DNA from: an uncultured Acidimicrobiales bacterium
Lineage (GTDB): Bacteria; Actinomycetota; Acidimicrobiia; Acidimicrobiales; Hopanoidiivorantaceae
Reading direction: 5' to 3'
NCBI GenBank assembly: GCA_958295755.1
Contig: OY282367.1
Coordinates: forward strand, 124,001 to 188,000
DNA length: 64,000 nt
Under the pieces are notes generated by a model, which saw only the letters and a list, made by a program, of their open reading frames with translations, ran no database searches and was not told the origin of the DNA. Each line of letters starts with the position of its first letter. Positions within the stretch are counted from its first letter, which is position 1. Shown here one piece after another: positions 60,301 through 64,000 of this stretch. Made by a program: the position numbers and the translations under genes.

Positions 60301-63300
60301 ATCGTGTTTACCGCGCCTACTGGTCTGAAAGTCGGCACTAACCGAACGAGAGTTATCAATGCGCTGTCATATGCCTCTGACGGCGGCTATACGATTACCT
60401 GTGGCACTGCGACCAACATAGGTACTGCACTGCAGTCAGTTACGCGTAATTCTTCTGGTGATGGCTGTTCGTTTACTATCACACCTACGAATACTCAAGG
60501 CACTGCTGGCTTTACTGTGCCACTTACATCCGCTGGTGGCGACACCCACGATGCGGTGTTTTCTATAGAAGTCGGCCCTGCTTCAACTATTACTTATACT
60601 GCGCCGACTGATCTGCTCGTGGGGCGTAATCATAATTTGGTGGTTGATGCTTCTGGGTATGTGGAGGAGACGGCTGGTAGTGGCTATGTGATCTCTTGTT
60701 CAGATGCTTCGGCTATTCATTCCAGGCTTCTCTCAGTTACCCACGCTGCCAATAGCTGTTCTTATACTGTCACACCTTCAGCTACTGCCTCTTCGGGTAA
60801 TGCCACTTTCTCAGTTACTTTTACTTCTGATGGTGGCCATTCTGTGGATGGAGTGATAACTGTTAATGTCGGCCCCGACTCAGCTATTACCTATAACGCG
60901 CCGTCTGACCTGTCGGTTGTTGCTGGGCGGAGTTTGGTGTTTGATGCTTCGGGTTATGTTTCTGATGGTAGCTATACGATCACCTGTGCTGACGCTACCG
61001 GGTCGCTCCCCTCTGGGGTCTCTGTTACTCGCAATGGTTGTTTCTTGACGGTTGAGGCATCTGCTACAGCAGCTACGGGTCCGGTTACTTTTGTTGTGCC
61101 GTTTTCTTCTGCTGGTGGACACAGCCTTGATGGGACTTTCTCAGTTACTGTTGGCGTAGCTTCAAGTATTACCTTTACGGCCCCTGTGGGCGGGTTGAGT
61201 ATTCCTGTGGGTCAGTTAAGGAATTTCAGTGTTGCTAGTTATGCCACAGATGGCGACTATACCGTTTCTTGTCGTTTTGCTGATGCTTCTCGCCATAGCT
61301 TGATTGCTTCTGTGGCTAAAACTGGTTGTGATTTCACTGTGCGAGCTGGCAGTGTTGCTGGTGCGGCAACGCTTAGTGTTATCTATAACTCTTCTGGGGG
61401 TGATGAGGTAATTGGGGTGATTCCCATCACGGTGGCATCTACTTCTAGTTTGACTTTCACCGCGCCTAGTGCTTTGAATGTGCGTATAGGTCAGACGATT
61501 GGCATCAACGCTCGGCTTTATGCTTCTGATGGTGCTAACGCGGTTGCTTGTGATGTCGCTACTGGGATAGTCGGCGGGATTACTGTTCAGTCTCCGGTGG
61601 GTTGTTCTTATCGGGTTACAGCAGGCAACACGGTTGGTGAGGCTAGTTTTGTTGTGCCCTATGCATCAAGTAGTGGTAGCACGCTTAATGGTCGTATAGA
61701 CATAAATATTTTGAGTGCTCGCTCTGATATTGACTTCACCGCACCAACAGGTCTATCGGTTGCTACTAGTGGTGTTATCACGGTAGATGCTTCAGGGTAT
61801 GTGTCTGATGGGCCGTTCAGTGTTTCTTGTGGCACTGTCACGCAGTCTCACTCACTTATTTCTAGCATCAATGAAGACGGCGGTTGCTCTTATGAGGTAA
61901 CCGTTGGAGCTACTGCGGGCACGGCTACCTTTACTGTGCCATATACCTCTTCGGGGGGCGATACCCACAATGGTGTGATCTCTTTGGTCATTGGTGCTGT
62001 CCCAACATTGGCTTCTGCGGGTTGTACCGATGGTACTTTTGTAGATCTAACTGATAACCCTAGAGTTACTGGTGCTAATAACGATCTAGTAGAGGATTGC
62101 CAAGCATTGGTTGCAGCCCAGAATCTGTGGGCTGGGGTTGCTGCTAATGGTGAGCTGCGTTCTCCGTATTTCATTAGAAGCTGGGGCACTGGTACTCCCG
62201 AACAGCAAAAGATTGATAGTTGGGAAGGTGTAACAGTTACCTCCGGGCGTGTAACAGCGTTAGAAATAGACAACATCGGTGAAGAAGACGGCATCTCGGG
62301 CACCATTCCCACCGAGCTAGGTAATCTCACCGCACTCACCAGCCTTGACCTCTCTTATAACCAGCTCACCGGCACAATCCCCACACAAATCGGCTCTCTT
62401 ACTGCTCTTACTTCTTTGGATCTTTCCGGCAATAGCCTCACGGATGCTATTCCTACTCAGATCGGCTCTCTTACTGCTCTTACTTCTTTGGATCTTTCTG
62501 CTAATCAGCTCTCAGGTTCTATCCCCACCCAGATCGGTTCTCTTACTTCTCTTACACAGCTCTCTTTGGGTAGTAACGATCTCTCCGGTGCTATCCCCAC
62601 CCAGATTGGCTCACTTACTTCTCTTACTGATTTGTATCTAGGCGGTAACCGCCTCACTGGTTCTGTGCCCACCCAGATAGGTGCTATCACCACACTTACT
62701 ACCCTCAGCATCTGCAACAACCGGCTCACCGGGGATCTTCCTTCAGCTTTGCACACAGGTGTTACGCTCTTAGGCTATCCCATAGCGGATGGTTATACCC
62801 CGATTGCTTGTCAGACCTCCGCCATTGTGTTTGATCTTGCTGATGATTTGTTTGTGAGTTCTGGTGTGGCTAAGGTTTTCAGTGTTGGGTCGTATGTCTT
62901 TGACGGTAGCTATACCGTTACTTGTGGGGATGCTACTAGTCTTTCAAGCAATCTAAGCTCTGTTACTCGTGCTTCTGGGACTTGTGATTTCACTGTTACT
63001 TCTAATGCCTCGGTTCAAGGCGATGCTAGCTTTAGTGTGGCTTTCACTTCTTCTGGTGGCGATACTTTAAGTGGCACGGTTTCGTTCAAGATCTTTAGAC
63101 TCTTGTTAGCTAGCGGATGTACTGATGGTAGTTTTGTAGACACCACGGCTAACCCCAGAGTTACTGGTGCTAATAACGATTTGGTGGAAGATTGCCAGGC
63201 TTTGGTAGCCGCTCAGATATCGTGGGCTGGCGCGGCGGATAATTTTGCTATTTCTGATAGCCATCCGATCCGCACTTGGGGCTATGACTCAGGGGGCACA

Positions 63301-64000
63301 GCCGCAAAAATAGACACTTGGAATGGCTTGACTATCTCAGGTGGCCGTGTTACTGGTCTCAGCTTTGATGATGCTACTGGCGTGGACATGGCTGGTAGCA
63401 TCCCCACAGAGCTAGGCGATCTTTCCGCGCTGGTTACTTTGGACCTCTCCGATAATGCTCTTTCTGGTAGTATCCCTGCTGAGCTAGGCGATCTTTCCGC
63501 GCTGGTTACTTTGGACCTCTCTGGTAATGTTCTTTCTGGTAGTATCCCTGCTGATCTAGGCGATCTTGCCGCGCTGGTTACTTTGGATCTTTCTGGTAAT
63601 GTTCTTTCTGGTAGTATCCCTGCTGGGTTAGCTAGCTTGGCTCCTGCCACAGGGAGTTTGACTTATCTCGGCCTCTGCAGCAACTATCTCACAGGTAATG
63701 TGCCCACGGCTCTGCGCCCGATGTTTGCCGCTAGTGTTTCTTCGCCCGACTATGAACCTGTGGGTTGCCAATACAGAGGCACGCAAAGTAGTACCGCTAT
63801 TGCTTTGCTCTCTCCTACTGGTTGCACTGATGGTACTTTCGTAAACACCACTACTAACCCCCGGGTGAGCGGCCCTAATAACGATTTGGTAGAGGATTGC
63901 CAAGCTTTAGTAGCCATTCAAAACCACTGGGCGCAGGTAACCGCCAACAACAACCTCTCGGCCACGCATCATCTACGAACCTGGGGCACAGGCGCAACAC
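42301..64000 (+). CDS. Giant secreted repeat protein: Cys-paired beta modules alternating with plant-type LRR blocks (3' end beyond window)
   Basis: One reading frame, translated line by line, is open from ATG 42301 to the window edge: at least 7,233 codons without a stop. Residues 41-67 form a signal peptide (RRAFIAFISVVLFATVLF, cleavage likely after A67, PVAA-QN). Residues 88-126 are a Thr/Ser stalk. The rest alternates ~45 modules of ~90 residues (FTAPTGL...IDASxYA.DG.YTI.CGDAT...SVTR...C.FTITA...FTVPYTSSGGDTH) with 11 LRR blocks. Each LRR block opens with GCTDGTFVD...NNDLVEDCQALVA.QNHW...RTWGTG, runs through 24-residue LxLSxNxLTGxIPTxLG repeats, and closes with ICNN...PIACQ. Cys pairs suggest disulfides in an extracellular location. 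Anchor and C terminus are not visible. Likely adhesion or cell-surface fibre; no catalytic motif seen. Confidence 0.93.
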   Translation, partial: MDFATEKTDRTKRNELVGRDGGAGVAGGRRQGLQSYRSGFRRAFIAFISVVLFATVLFAATTNPVAAQNGEGQVQGEGDGQEGSGEGTTTTTTPSTTTSTTTVPSTTTTSTTTTTSTTTTTSTTTTVPVLDPQVVEPVEPVVEQQQAQNREITFNAPSGLSVGAGGSLVIDASSYASDPGFVISCADATGVDGTKVTVSRDGCSFTVRASVSAATGDTTFSTVLSSSRTGSSPVTATFTVAITSLSVAAGRDLVFVAAGYPSEGAATACADASGVDASKLTVARNGCTFTVTALSSATSGVTTFTSALTFSGGNRTVTFSVDVGAASSITFTAPSGGLSIPVGQSKNFSVSSYATDGTYTISCRFADSSRHSLIASVANTGCDFTVRAGSVAGAATLSVIYNSSGGDEITGEIPITVASTSSLTFTPPSSLNVRIGQTIGVNARLYASDGANAVACDVATGVTGGITVESPVGCSYQVTAGNVTGTASFVVPYASSGGSTLNGRIDINILGALSDIAFTAPSGLSVATSGVITIDASDYVQSAFSVSCGTPLSVTAIISSISEEGGCSYEVTVGATAGTGSFTVPYTNSEGGSQSGVISLVVGDIATLSATGCTDGTFVDLTANPRVTGANNDLVEDCQALVAAQNQWAGITANNELRSPYFIRSWGTGTPEQQKIANWEGVTVTSGRVTELEIDNNGEEDGISGTIPTEIGNLTALTTLDISYNQLSGAIPTQVGSLTALTSLDLSGNSLTGAIPTQIGSLTALTYLDLSSNQLTGSIPTQIGSLASLAQLSLSSNQLSGSIPTELGFLIALTELNLNSNRLTGAIPTQIGTITTLATLSICNNRLTGALPTPLRTGITLIGYPTADGYNPIACQMAVPRVITNAGASFTALTATECTDGTFVDTATNPRVSGDSNDLVEDCQALVAIQNHFSAIAANSNLSSTHGMRTWGTGATASEKLISTQGSGFFATNTWKGVTVSAGRVTALNLSAFTQGATLSGTLPPELGNLTALTELYLDSNNFSGSIPTELGALTSLTDLNISSNQLSGSIPSELGSLTSLSGSGFFGAGLNLSNNRLTGAIPTELGSLTSLRKLRLENNYLTGAIPIELGALTSLTELRLNNNWLEGAIPTQLTGLTSILSIYICTNYFTGAIPTSLRPRVRDTSSYNPIGCQRTSNITFTAPTGLTVNTSRSIEIDASGYVTDGKYAVSCGDATGRSANLTSVNRAANTCTFTITAGANTGTGTFTIPYSSSGGDTHNGEISVAITTATGASDITFTAPTTKPTVAASSSVVINAAAYASDGSYTISCGDATNVSSLFTSINRVGCSFTATAGSSTGDASFVVPYSSAGGTSVNGTITVAIGAASNIVFTSPTSLSIPADRSLSIDATDYATDGSYTFTCSDPVVRPDSNGNTLASVTRSGCDYVLTPSGNVGSFSFSMTYTSSGGDTENGIFPVSITAATTVPFNFTPPDNFILASGASIIIDASSYASHGTHTISCGLATNVSNNLTVTQRRIPASGCSFSIYAGTVTFSRFGFVTGRTPAPAGTASFTVPYTSSGGGSRSGTVTVTIGVASDISFTAPSPSPSVEVNRRLVLDASSYATDGSYAISCGDASNVSTELTSVTRTADSCSFTITAGSSAGTGSFTIPYTSSGGDTHNGTVNITIAAATATSNIIFTAPPTIAVRSGVNHPLDLSSYATDGTFTISCTGDASNISNSNIISVTRSSGCNYTVTGGSTLGTATFDVPYSSSGGDTHTGTFTVKVNARSVISYNAPVGLKVGTNQTITINAADYASDGPYTITCENADQLSINFTSVTREAGTCNFTITPTTTQGSARFRIRYNSSGNTVKYVWVDIEVGPESNIVFTAPTTSPEVAQGNTISINAATYAADGTYAITCADATFVDIKLTSVVRTADTCTYTITAGNTSGPATFTVPYSSAGGDTLNSVVSVDITTSNIVYTAPTNLLVAANHARTINAAPYVTDGPYTVSCGDATNLSSNLTSVTRAANTCNFTITSTGTQGPASFTIAYISTGGHILNAEVPLTVGPDSDIVFAVSERVIVEYWEQVRVDLSRYASDGPYDISCSGITRGRDISTDSGSFSSSGCVVSFNPRPSRSTNQNLNTSVNVTYTSSGGDTHSGVVNFYSKPLYLTSITFTAPSPAPAVTAGQSVVVDASAWAEDFFGYSVFCENATNIDSTRLTSVTRTRDCLYEITADSAATGTATFTVPYYSTGRHGITSRHSSTRGETRNAVISVTVNTGSNFVYTAPSGLVVPLSQSITVDASEWAQDGSYDITCADASNVSSNLTSVVRASDTCSFTITAGATVGAASFTVPYSSSGSTGSTNRVVSLTIGPASAITFTAPTGFQINASTIRFIDVSAYATDGPYKITCGDPTNSSFQLAVTRGSATLFRHNNCSIAVRPPGSGNFWFEVPYISSGGATATGRITFTAQGETSVSATIPSDLTVAIGSSVTLDASSFPSNGTCAGAFNISPLFTSVTRPDITNSPCSYTVTAGNTMGTATFSLVFISTGQSLHAFTVSYSIGPVSDISFTAPTDLKLGTNRTRVINVANYATDSDYTFTCGDATNIDTVELQSVTHTGDSCEFTITPTSTQGTANFTIPITSAGGDTHDGIFTIEIGPESTITYTAPTGLAFLKGTTQTIDVSDYVEESHSGYAITCGDVSTTSTNISSATHTGSSCTFSVTLTATEGAASFTVPFVSEGGHTVDGIVPLIVAPTSRITLTGRSDRIAAGRDTTIDLAAYVSDGPYTISCGTAVTFAGQITRLSQNGCQLTITSGRYQPLGSRRGSISVSYTSSGGDTYSGTVEVRFGQTSEITYTAPTGLELGRNFTLDIDALDYVTENTDWTVSCADATGVDSTKLTVTRSTSGDGCSYTITPVSTLTPAQQGATTFTIPYSSSGGDTHDGEVSIILGPDSAITFNAPTGLTVGKNRTQTIDVTDYATDGSFTVTCGDATNVHSRLQSVTHTGDSCTFTVTPTSTEGVANFTVSLTSSGGATSSGVIDITVGPDSTIVFTAPTSNPGVVAGSSATFNALPLASDGSYSISCGDATGVGTNLVVTRPNPGTAPCSYNVAANASATGDISFTVPYTSSSGHTLEGTITYTVSNIVYTAPVGISIPVRGAGTFDVSAYVSDSQFTFTCGDATGVHSRLASVTHSGSSCSFNVSSGAMSQIGTANFTIVITSSGGDTHTAQISLNVGNIVALSASGCTDGTFVRAADNSRVAGTDNDLVEDCQALVAIQNSWAARNSTNNVTDFFLRTWGVGSASQRLVENWAGVTATRLRVTAIDLSTAGTGVSGSFPTEFGSLTALTSLNLSGNSLSGSSIPTELGNLTSLTSLDLSGNNLVGSIPTQFGSLTELVTLNLSSNKLSGSIPTEFGSLTKLTTLNLATNRLSGSIPTQLSIITTLTTLGICNNYFTGSLPDDLRTGVTLTGYDINDGFTPVACQVASNISFDAPSGLKVSAGTSADIDFSSYAQDGAYAISCKAASAVSSKFTSVVHTGNCIYRITTPASSTGSGTFSVDYASAGGATHVASISVAISNIRFTAPTGLTVVAGTPKTINAGSYAVDTGFTITCGDATSFTSNLTSVTRATNTCNFTVTPKATAQGDASFTVPFTSSSSDSISGTIPFEISNITTTMPDVLFVLSGATETVAASTYASDPGFIIGCDSATDIDSKFVSVTESSECNYEYEIANDAKGTASFTVPFVSAGGDTASVVFRFNIARRLVPSRCSDGTYVDLTANPRVSGSNNDLVEDCQALVAAQRSWISEQDNASVSGSHPIHTWGFDSADAATKIDAWSGVTLSGGRVVGLSFAEATGIGVTGDIPSELGDLSALVTLDLSGNLLTGSIPADLGDLSNLERLDLSDNVLSGAIAAGLTSLAPSTGSLTYLGICNNYLTGSVPTVLRPMFAASVAISPTYDPVGCQYSGTQSSTAITLLSATDCGNGTFVNLTSNPRVSGSNNDLTEDCEALVAAQNHWAQVTANNNLSSTHPLREWGTGANGSITSWAGVSVDSGRVTRLNLSVFGSPGISGTIPTELGNLTSLTSLNLDGNRLSGAIPAEIGNLTSLTGLNIANNRLTGSIPTQIGSLISLTNLDLSNNYLTSIPTQIGSLISLTDLDLSNNYLTSIPSALGNATSLTYLFLNDNHLAGSIPSTLGSLADLLEMDLSSNRLSGSIPAELGDATHLSVLDLSSNRLSGSIPSALGDLTDLEDLYLNNNFLQGSVPTQLGNIFALATLAICDNQLTGDLPTTLRSGVTLIGYPTADGYTPIACQNPVSDIVFTAPTGLKLGTNRTRVINATSYATDGDYSITCGDATSIHSRLTSVSHTGNSCEFTITPNVSSTHGTATFTIPITSSGSDTHDGIFTIEIGPESTITYTAPTGLILPKNTSKTIDASDYISEAHSGYAITCSDATDVSSLISIISRTGCSYEISLGATEGSAPFTVVFTSEGGHIVTGTIPLSVGPDSTIVFTGPRGLRVGTRHVVAVDAATYAVDGPYTVECSDPKNISEALGTVTRSTSGNGCIFSISAPSGVINTGVGSFTIDYTSSGGDTHSGTVTATVFLASRIDFTPPAGLNVQAGRSIVVDASSYAVDSDTLTISCGGGYRLSPMIQSITRSADNSCLYTVTARAVTSGNVCLAYDPSDPSTCTETQTAAVLLGAASFVVPYTSSGGDTYSGVVPLTVRQLSDIDFTAPTGLTVTAGNVLVVDAASAADDGVYEITCGGAINISSNLTSVTHNGNSCSFAATAGPDTGTATFTVPYTSSGGDTHSGQISLTIGNANSLSGELGNTIDIAGCTDGTFVDLTANPRVAGPNNDLAEDCQALVTLRNHWVSMEENLRNIFYGSPSTLLEGTGINNRVFFWGTGGQTRINNWDRVTISGKRVTQINISDDFMRGSLLPEIGNLTALTNIQIQSNRFTGQLPAELGNLTNLQHLWLSPGNLTGSIPPELGNLTNLQSLWISRNSLTGSIPPELGNLSSLRLLYIDNNNLTGSIPSELANIASGAIIRLCSNKLTGAVPTSVRSRLNQYPTNQGFDPIACQGTPPSDIYVDGEEQTSNHPLIPKLSGSDCTRFAGGVSVIISNQALIRDCQALVEVQNHWADVVDNRNLPSDHPLRTWGTGDTVLLSSWDGVTIGSQSAVSAGRITELLLSSKNIRGSVPPQLYKLTGLKSLDISNNYLIDELPAELGFLSRIRALGQFSPTGSLEYFSFCLNYLEDDIPAALTAPASRITFGALAEIYRVYFASGNRQIVCQRPGLPSISPVRHIGNHFATVLAGGAVVQSLISGLSIAEGDIFTWDASTSKWTQPSLLTCTQMNADSCERWSQTTLPAGTDIYYIDGYVDSRTLTSLNLNADQLARSEIIFNPPATFAVRTGKNIVVDASLYASDGTAMLTCGDASGIDAKITVTRSRCTFIVTAGADTGTAGFTSLITSPRGGTHSATFTITILPVSNIVYTAPVGITMPASSTLTIDMADFVEDSNYAFVCRGKNNISNLASVVPTGTDCEITVTSTATTGAASFETAVISTGYDLHFPTVSLTVGGIPAIAATGCTDGTFVDTAANPRVTGTNNDLVEDCQALVALKNHWVAVSANGDLDSANPIRTWGTGAQRRLETWAGVTVSGGRVTGLDLNSGAGMIEGAIPTQLGSLTALTSLDLSNNRFTGSFPTQLGSLIALTSLDLSNNRFTGSVPTQVGSLTALTQLDLSGNDLSGSIPTQVGSLIALTSLDLSNNRFTGSVPTQVGAITTLNTLGICNNQLTGALPSALRTGVTLTDYPTGDGYDPIACQNPASNIVYTAPTGLRVGRNRTLTINVLSHVTEDSAYTVSCSDATGVDNTKLTGVTHTSCTFTVDPIDTLTIGLQGITTFTVPVSSTGGHSLDVTFTVNIGPDSSITVSAPSSIAVAASSSRTVDFSDYASDGDYTVSCGTPTTTSSLINIGTPNGCSVAITSGASSGTATVMVPFTSDGGATTTGSFTFATGATSNIVFTAPTGLKVGTNRTRVINALSYASDGGYTITCGTATNIGTALQSVTRNSSGDGCSFTITPTNTQGTAGFTVPLTSAGGDTHDAVFSIEVGPASTITYTAPTDLLVGRNHNLVVDASGYVEETAGSGYVISCSDASAIHSRLLSVTHAANSCSYTVTPSATASSGNATFSVTFTSDGGHSVDGVITVNVGPDSAITYNAPSDLSVVAGRSLVFDASGYVSDGSYTITCADATGSLPSGVSVTRNGCFLTVEASATAATGPVTFVVPFSSAGGHSLDGTFSVTVGVASSITFTAPVGGLSIPVGQLRNFSVASYATDGDYTVSCRFADASRHSLIASVAKTGCDFTVRAGSVAGAATLSVIYNSSGGDEVIGVIPITVASTSSLTFTAPSALNVRIGQTIGINARLYASDGANAVACDVATGIVGGITVQSPVGCSYRVTAGNTVGEASFVVPYASSSGSTLNGRIDINILSARSDIDFTAPTGLSVATSGVITVDASGYVSDGPFSVSCGTVTQSHSLISSINEDGGCSYEVTVGATAGTATFTVPYTSSGGDTHNGVISLVIGAVPTLASAGCTDGTFVDLTDNPRVTGANNDLVEDCQALVAAQNLWAGVAANGELRSPYFIRSWGTGTPEQQKIDSWEGVTVTSGRVTALEIDNIGEEDGISGTIPTELGNLTALTSLDLSYNQLTGTIPTQIGSLTALTSLDLSGNSLTDAIPTQIGSLTALTSLDLSANQLSGSIPTQIGSLTSLTQLSLGSNDLSGAIPTQIGSLTSLTDLYLGGNRLTGSVPTQIGAITTLTTLSICNNRLTGDLPSALHTGVTLLGYPIADGYTPIACQTSAIVFDLADDLFVSSGVAKVFSVGSYVFDGSYTVTCGDATSLSSNLSSVTRASGTCDFTVTSNASVQGDASFSVAFTSSGGDTLSGTVSFKIFRLLLASGCTDGSFVDTTANPRVTGANNDLVEDCQALVAAQISWAGAADNFAISDSHPIRTWGYDSGGTAAKIDTWNGLTISGGRVTGLSFDDATGVDMAGSIPTELGDLSALVTLDLSDNALSGSIPAELGDLSALVTLDLSGNVLSGSIPADLGDLAALVTLDLSGNVLSGSIPAGLASLAPATGSLTYLGLCSNYLTGNVPTALRPMFAASVSSPDYEPVGCQYRGTQSSTAIALLSPTGCTDGTFVNTTTNPRVSGPNNDLVEDCQALVAIQNHWAQVTANNNLSATHHLRTWGTGAT
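42754..44106 (+). repeat. Cys-module array 1 (5 modules)
   Basis: Five modules; the first two are close to modules 1-2 of the upstream paralogue (FVISCADATGVDG, AAGYPSEGAATACA). Modules 3-5 have near copies at 61,162-61,998. Codons are mostly T-ending here. Confidence 0.85.
44113..45822 (+). repeat. LRR blocks 1 and 2
   Basis: Two complete blocks (44113-44928 and about 44968-45822), each with N-cap CTDGTFVD/EDCQALVA, a TWGTG/SWGTG segment, five to seven 24-residue LRRs with the G-x-IPT signature, and a C-cap ending in CQ. Block 1 has a close copy at 62,011-62,814. Confidence 0.9.
45826..51957 (+). repeat. Cys-module array 2 (21 consecutive modules)
   Basis: The longest uninterrupted run of modules, about 2,040 residues, starting with SNITFTAPTGL. 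Spacing between Cys residues within a module is about 20-30. Some modules diverge (48,451-48,740 and 49,660-49,935 lack parts of the consensus; 50,515-50,787 has GRSDRIAAG in place of APTGL). Codon preference changes to T-ending in about 48,440-49,420. Confidence 0.88.
51961..52695 (+). repeat. LRR block 3
   Basis: N-cap SGCTDGTFVRAADN and VEDCQALVAIQNSW; LRRs with FPTEFG and IPTELG; C-cap ICNNYFTGSLP to VACQ. About six LRR units. Confidence 0.9.
52699..53523 (+). repeat. Cys-module array 3 (3 modules)
   Basis: SNISFDAPSGLKVSAG, SNIRFTAPTGLTVVAG, and a divergent third module beginning ISNITTTMPDVLFVLSG that keeps both Cys residues. Confidence 0.85.
53533..55176 (+). repeat. LRR blocks 4 and 5
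   Basis: Block 4 (53533-54132) starts SRCSDGTYVD and block 5 (54172-55176) starts TDCGNGTFVN. Both have intact caps; block 5 has nine to ten LRRs, the longest. The pair is collinear with the last part of the window (63,109 onward). Confidence 0.9.
55180..56694 (+). repeat. Cys-module array 4 (5 modules)
   Basis: Begins VSDIVFTAPTGLKLGTN. The first two modules repeat a two-module unit also found at 49,942 and 60,295. The fourth (56,053-56,409) has an extra insertion containing two additional Cys (NVCLAYDPSDPSTCTETQ). Confidence 0.86.
56737..58116 (+). repeat. LRR blocks 6 and 7 (divergent)
   Basis: Block 6 has IPPELGNLTNLQ-type repeats close to plant LRRs and an unusual N-cap spacer (NIFYGSPSTLLEG). 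Block 7 (from 57,550) is degenerate: N-cap SDCTRFAGG, only about three recognisable LRRs, and C-cap FCLNYL to IVCQ. Confidence 0.82.
58117..58431 (+). other. Embedded domain resembling the C-terminal domain of the upstream paralogue
   Basis: GDIFTWDASTSKWTQP and LPAGTDIYYIDGYVDS align with GIYTWNTRTQTWTRV and LSAGTLVSFRTT of the 40,468-42,132 protein. In that protein the domain precedes the C terminus; here it is buried about residue 5,275-5,380 and followed by more modules. It has its own Cys pair. Confidence 0.65.
58432..58974 (+). repeat. Cys-module array 5 (2 modules)
   Basis: SEIIFNPPATFAVRTG and SNIVYTAPVGITMPASS modules, both with the Cys pair, directly after the embedded domain. Confidence 0.85.
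58984..59712 (+). repeat. LRR block 8 with near-identical LRR units
   Basis: Standard caps (GCTDGTFVDTAANP; ICNNQLTGALP to IACQ). The DNA stretch ACTAGCTTGGATCTCTCC with its flanks recurs at 59,309, 59,381 and 59,525 with essentially no differences, showing recent tandem duplication of 72-base units. Confidence 0.9.
59719..61998 (+). repeat. Cys-module array 6 (8 modules)
   Basis: Begins ASNIVYTAPTGLRVGRN. Modules 6-8 of the array (61,162-61,998) are the copies of 43,282-44,106. Codons shift to T-ending from about 59,800. Confidence 0.87.
62011..62814 (+). repeat. LRR block 9
   Basis: Copy of LRR block 1: SPYFIRSWGTGTPEQQKI and EIDNIGEEDGISGTIPTE occur in both. Caps complete, about six LRRs. 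Confidence 0.9.
62821..63093 (+). repeat. Single Cys module between LRR blocks 9 and 10
   Basis: AIVFDLADDLFVSSG variant of the APTGL start, then YTVTCGDATSLSSNLSSVTR and CDFTVT with the normal Cys pair. Confidence 0.84.
63109..64000 (+). repeat. LRR blocks 10 and 11 (block 11 cut by window end)
   Basis: Block 10 has caps SGCTDGSFVDTTANP and LCSNYLTGNVP to VGCQ, with three almost identical 72-base LRR units (63,397-63,612; GDLSALVTLDLSGNVLSGS-type). Block 11 begins TGCTDGTFVNTTTNP at about 63,820 and runs off the window still open. Confidence 0.9.

Overview
The window is one densely packed bacterial chromosome segment with two very different halves. Positions 1 to about 40,400 hold housekeeping genes, mostly on the + strand, often overlapping or separated by a few dozen bases. 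Gene order (frr-cdsA-dxr-rseP-ispG-proS; hom-thrC-kinase-rho-rpmE-prfA-prmC-tsaC; glyA-atp operon) is the classic actinobacterial arrangement. A moderate GC content judged by eye, a two-gene b/b' ATP-synthase stalk with a separate delta subunit, an archaeal-type prolyl-tRNA synthetase and a phosphoglycerate-mutase-like homoserine kinase suggest a deep-branching actinobacterium, possibly an uncultured member of Acidimicrobiia. That placement is inference; no rRNA gene is present.

Region by region: 1-1,216 end of tsaD and an SDR oxidoreductase; 1,301-8,723 ribosome recycling, CDP-diacylglycerol synthesis, two MEP isoprenoid genes around the site-2 protease, and proS; 8,748-11,636 an APH-like kinase, a second SDR (- strand) and a TadE-like membrane-anchored protein; 11,699-16,007 threonine synthesis; 16,267-21,476 rho, L31, release factor 1, its methyltransferase and TsaC; 21,459-24,122 a TIM-barrel protein (-), rpiB, glyA; 24,201-32,731 the complete F1Fo ATP synthase operon; 32,728-36,456 acyl-CoA ligase, aldo/keto reductase and SAM-dependent adenosyltransferase/hydrolase-family protein; 36,476-39,610 tetrapyrrole genes (hemC and hemA on -, siroheme dehydrogenase on +); 39,640-40,374 a membrane protein. 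No intergenic stretch exceeds 300 bases, and I see no tRNA, rRNA, CRISPR array, transposase or convincing hairpin-plus-T terminator.

The last third (40,468-64,000) encodes two related secreted proteins. The first is a 554-residue protein with a signal peptide, three Cys-paired repeats, a Pro/Thr linker and a Trp-rich C-terminal domain. The second starts at 42,301 and stays open, without a stop codon, to the end of the window: at least 7,233 codons. I translated the whole stretch. After a signal peptide and a Thr/Ser-rich stalk it alternates about 45 copies of a roughly 90-residue module with a conserved Cys pair and 11 blocks of plant-type leucine-rich repeats, each with its own N- and C-cap cysteines. 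Internal duplications at several scales, patches of different codon preference, and a ten-G run four bases before the start codon point to a recombining, possibly phase-variable giant surface protein. This is the most notable object in the window.

A second theme runs through the housekeeping half: short tandem duplications. Some lie in frame inside conserved enzymes (cdsA, dxr, hom twice, thrC, rho, rpmE, prmC, hemC) and others sit on or just after stop codons (for example thrC, atpB, the b' gene, atpA, atpG, atpD, hemC), as if slippage products are tolerated wherever the protein fold allows.
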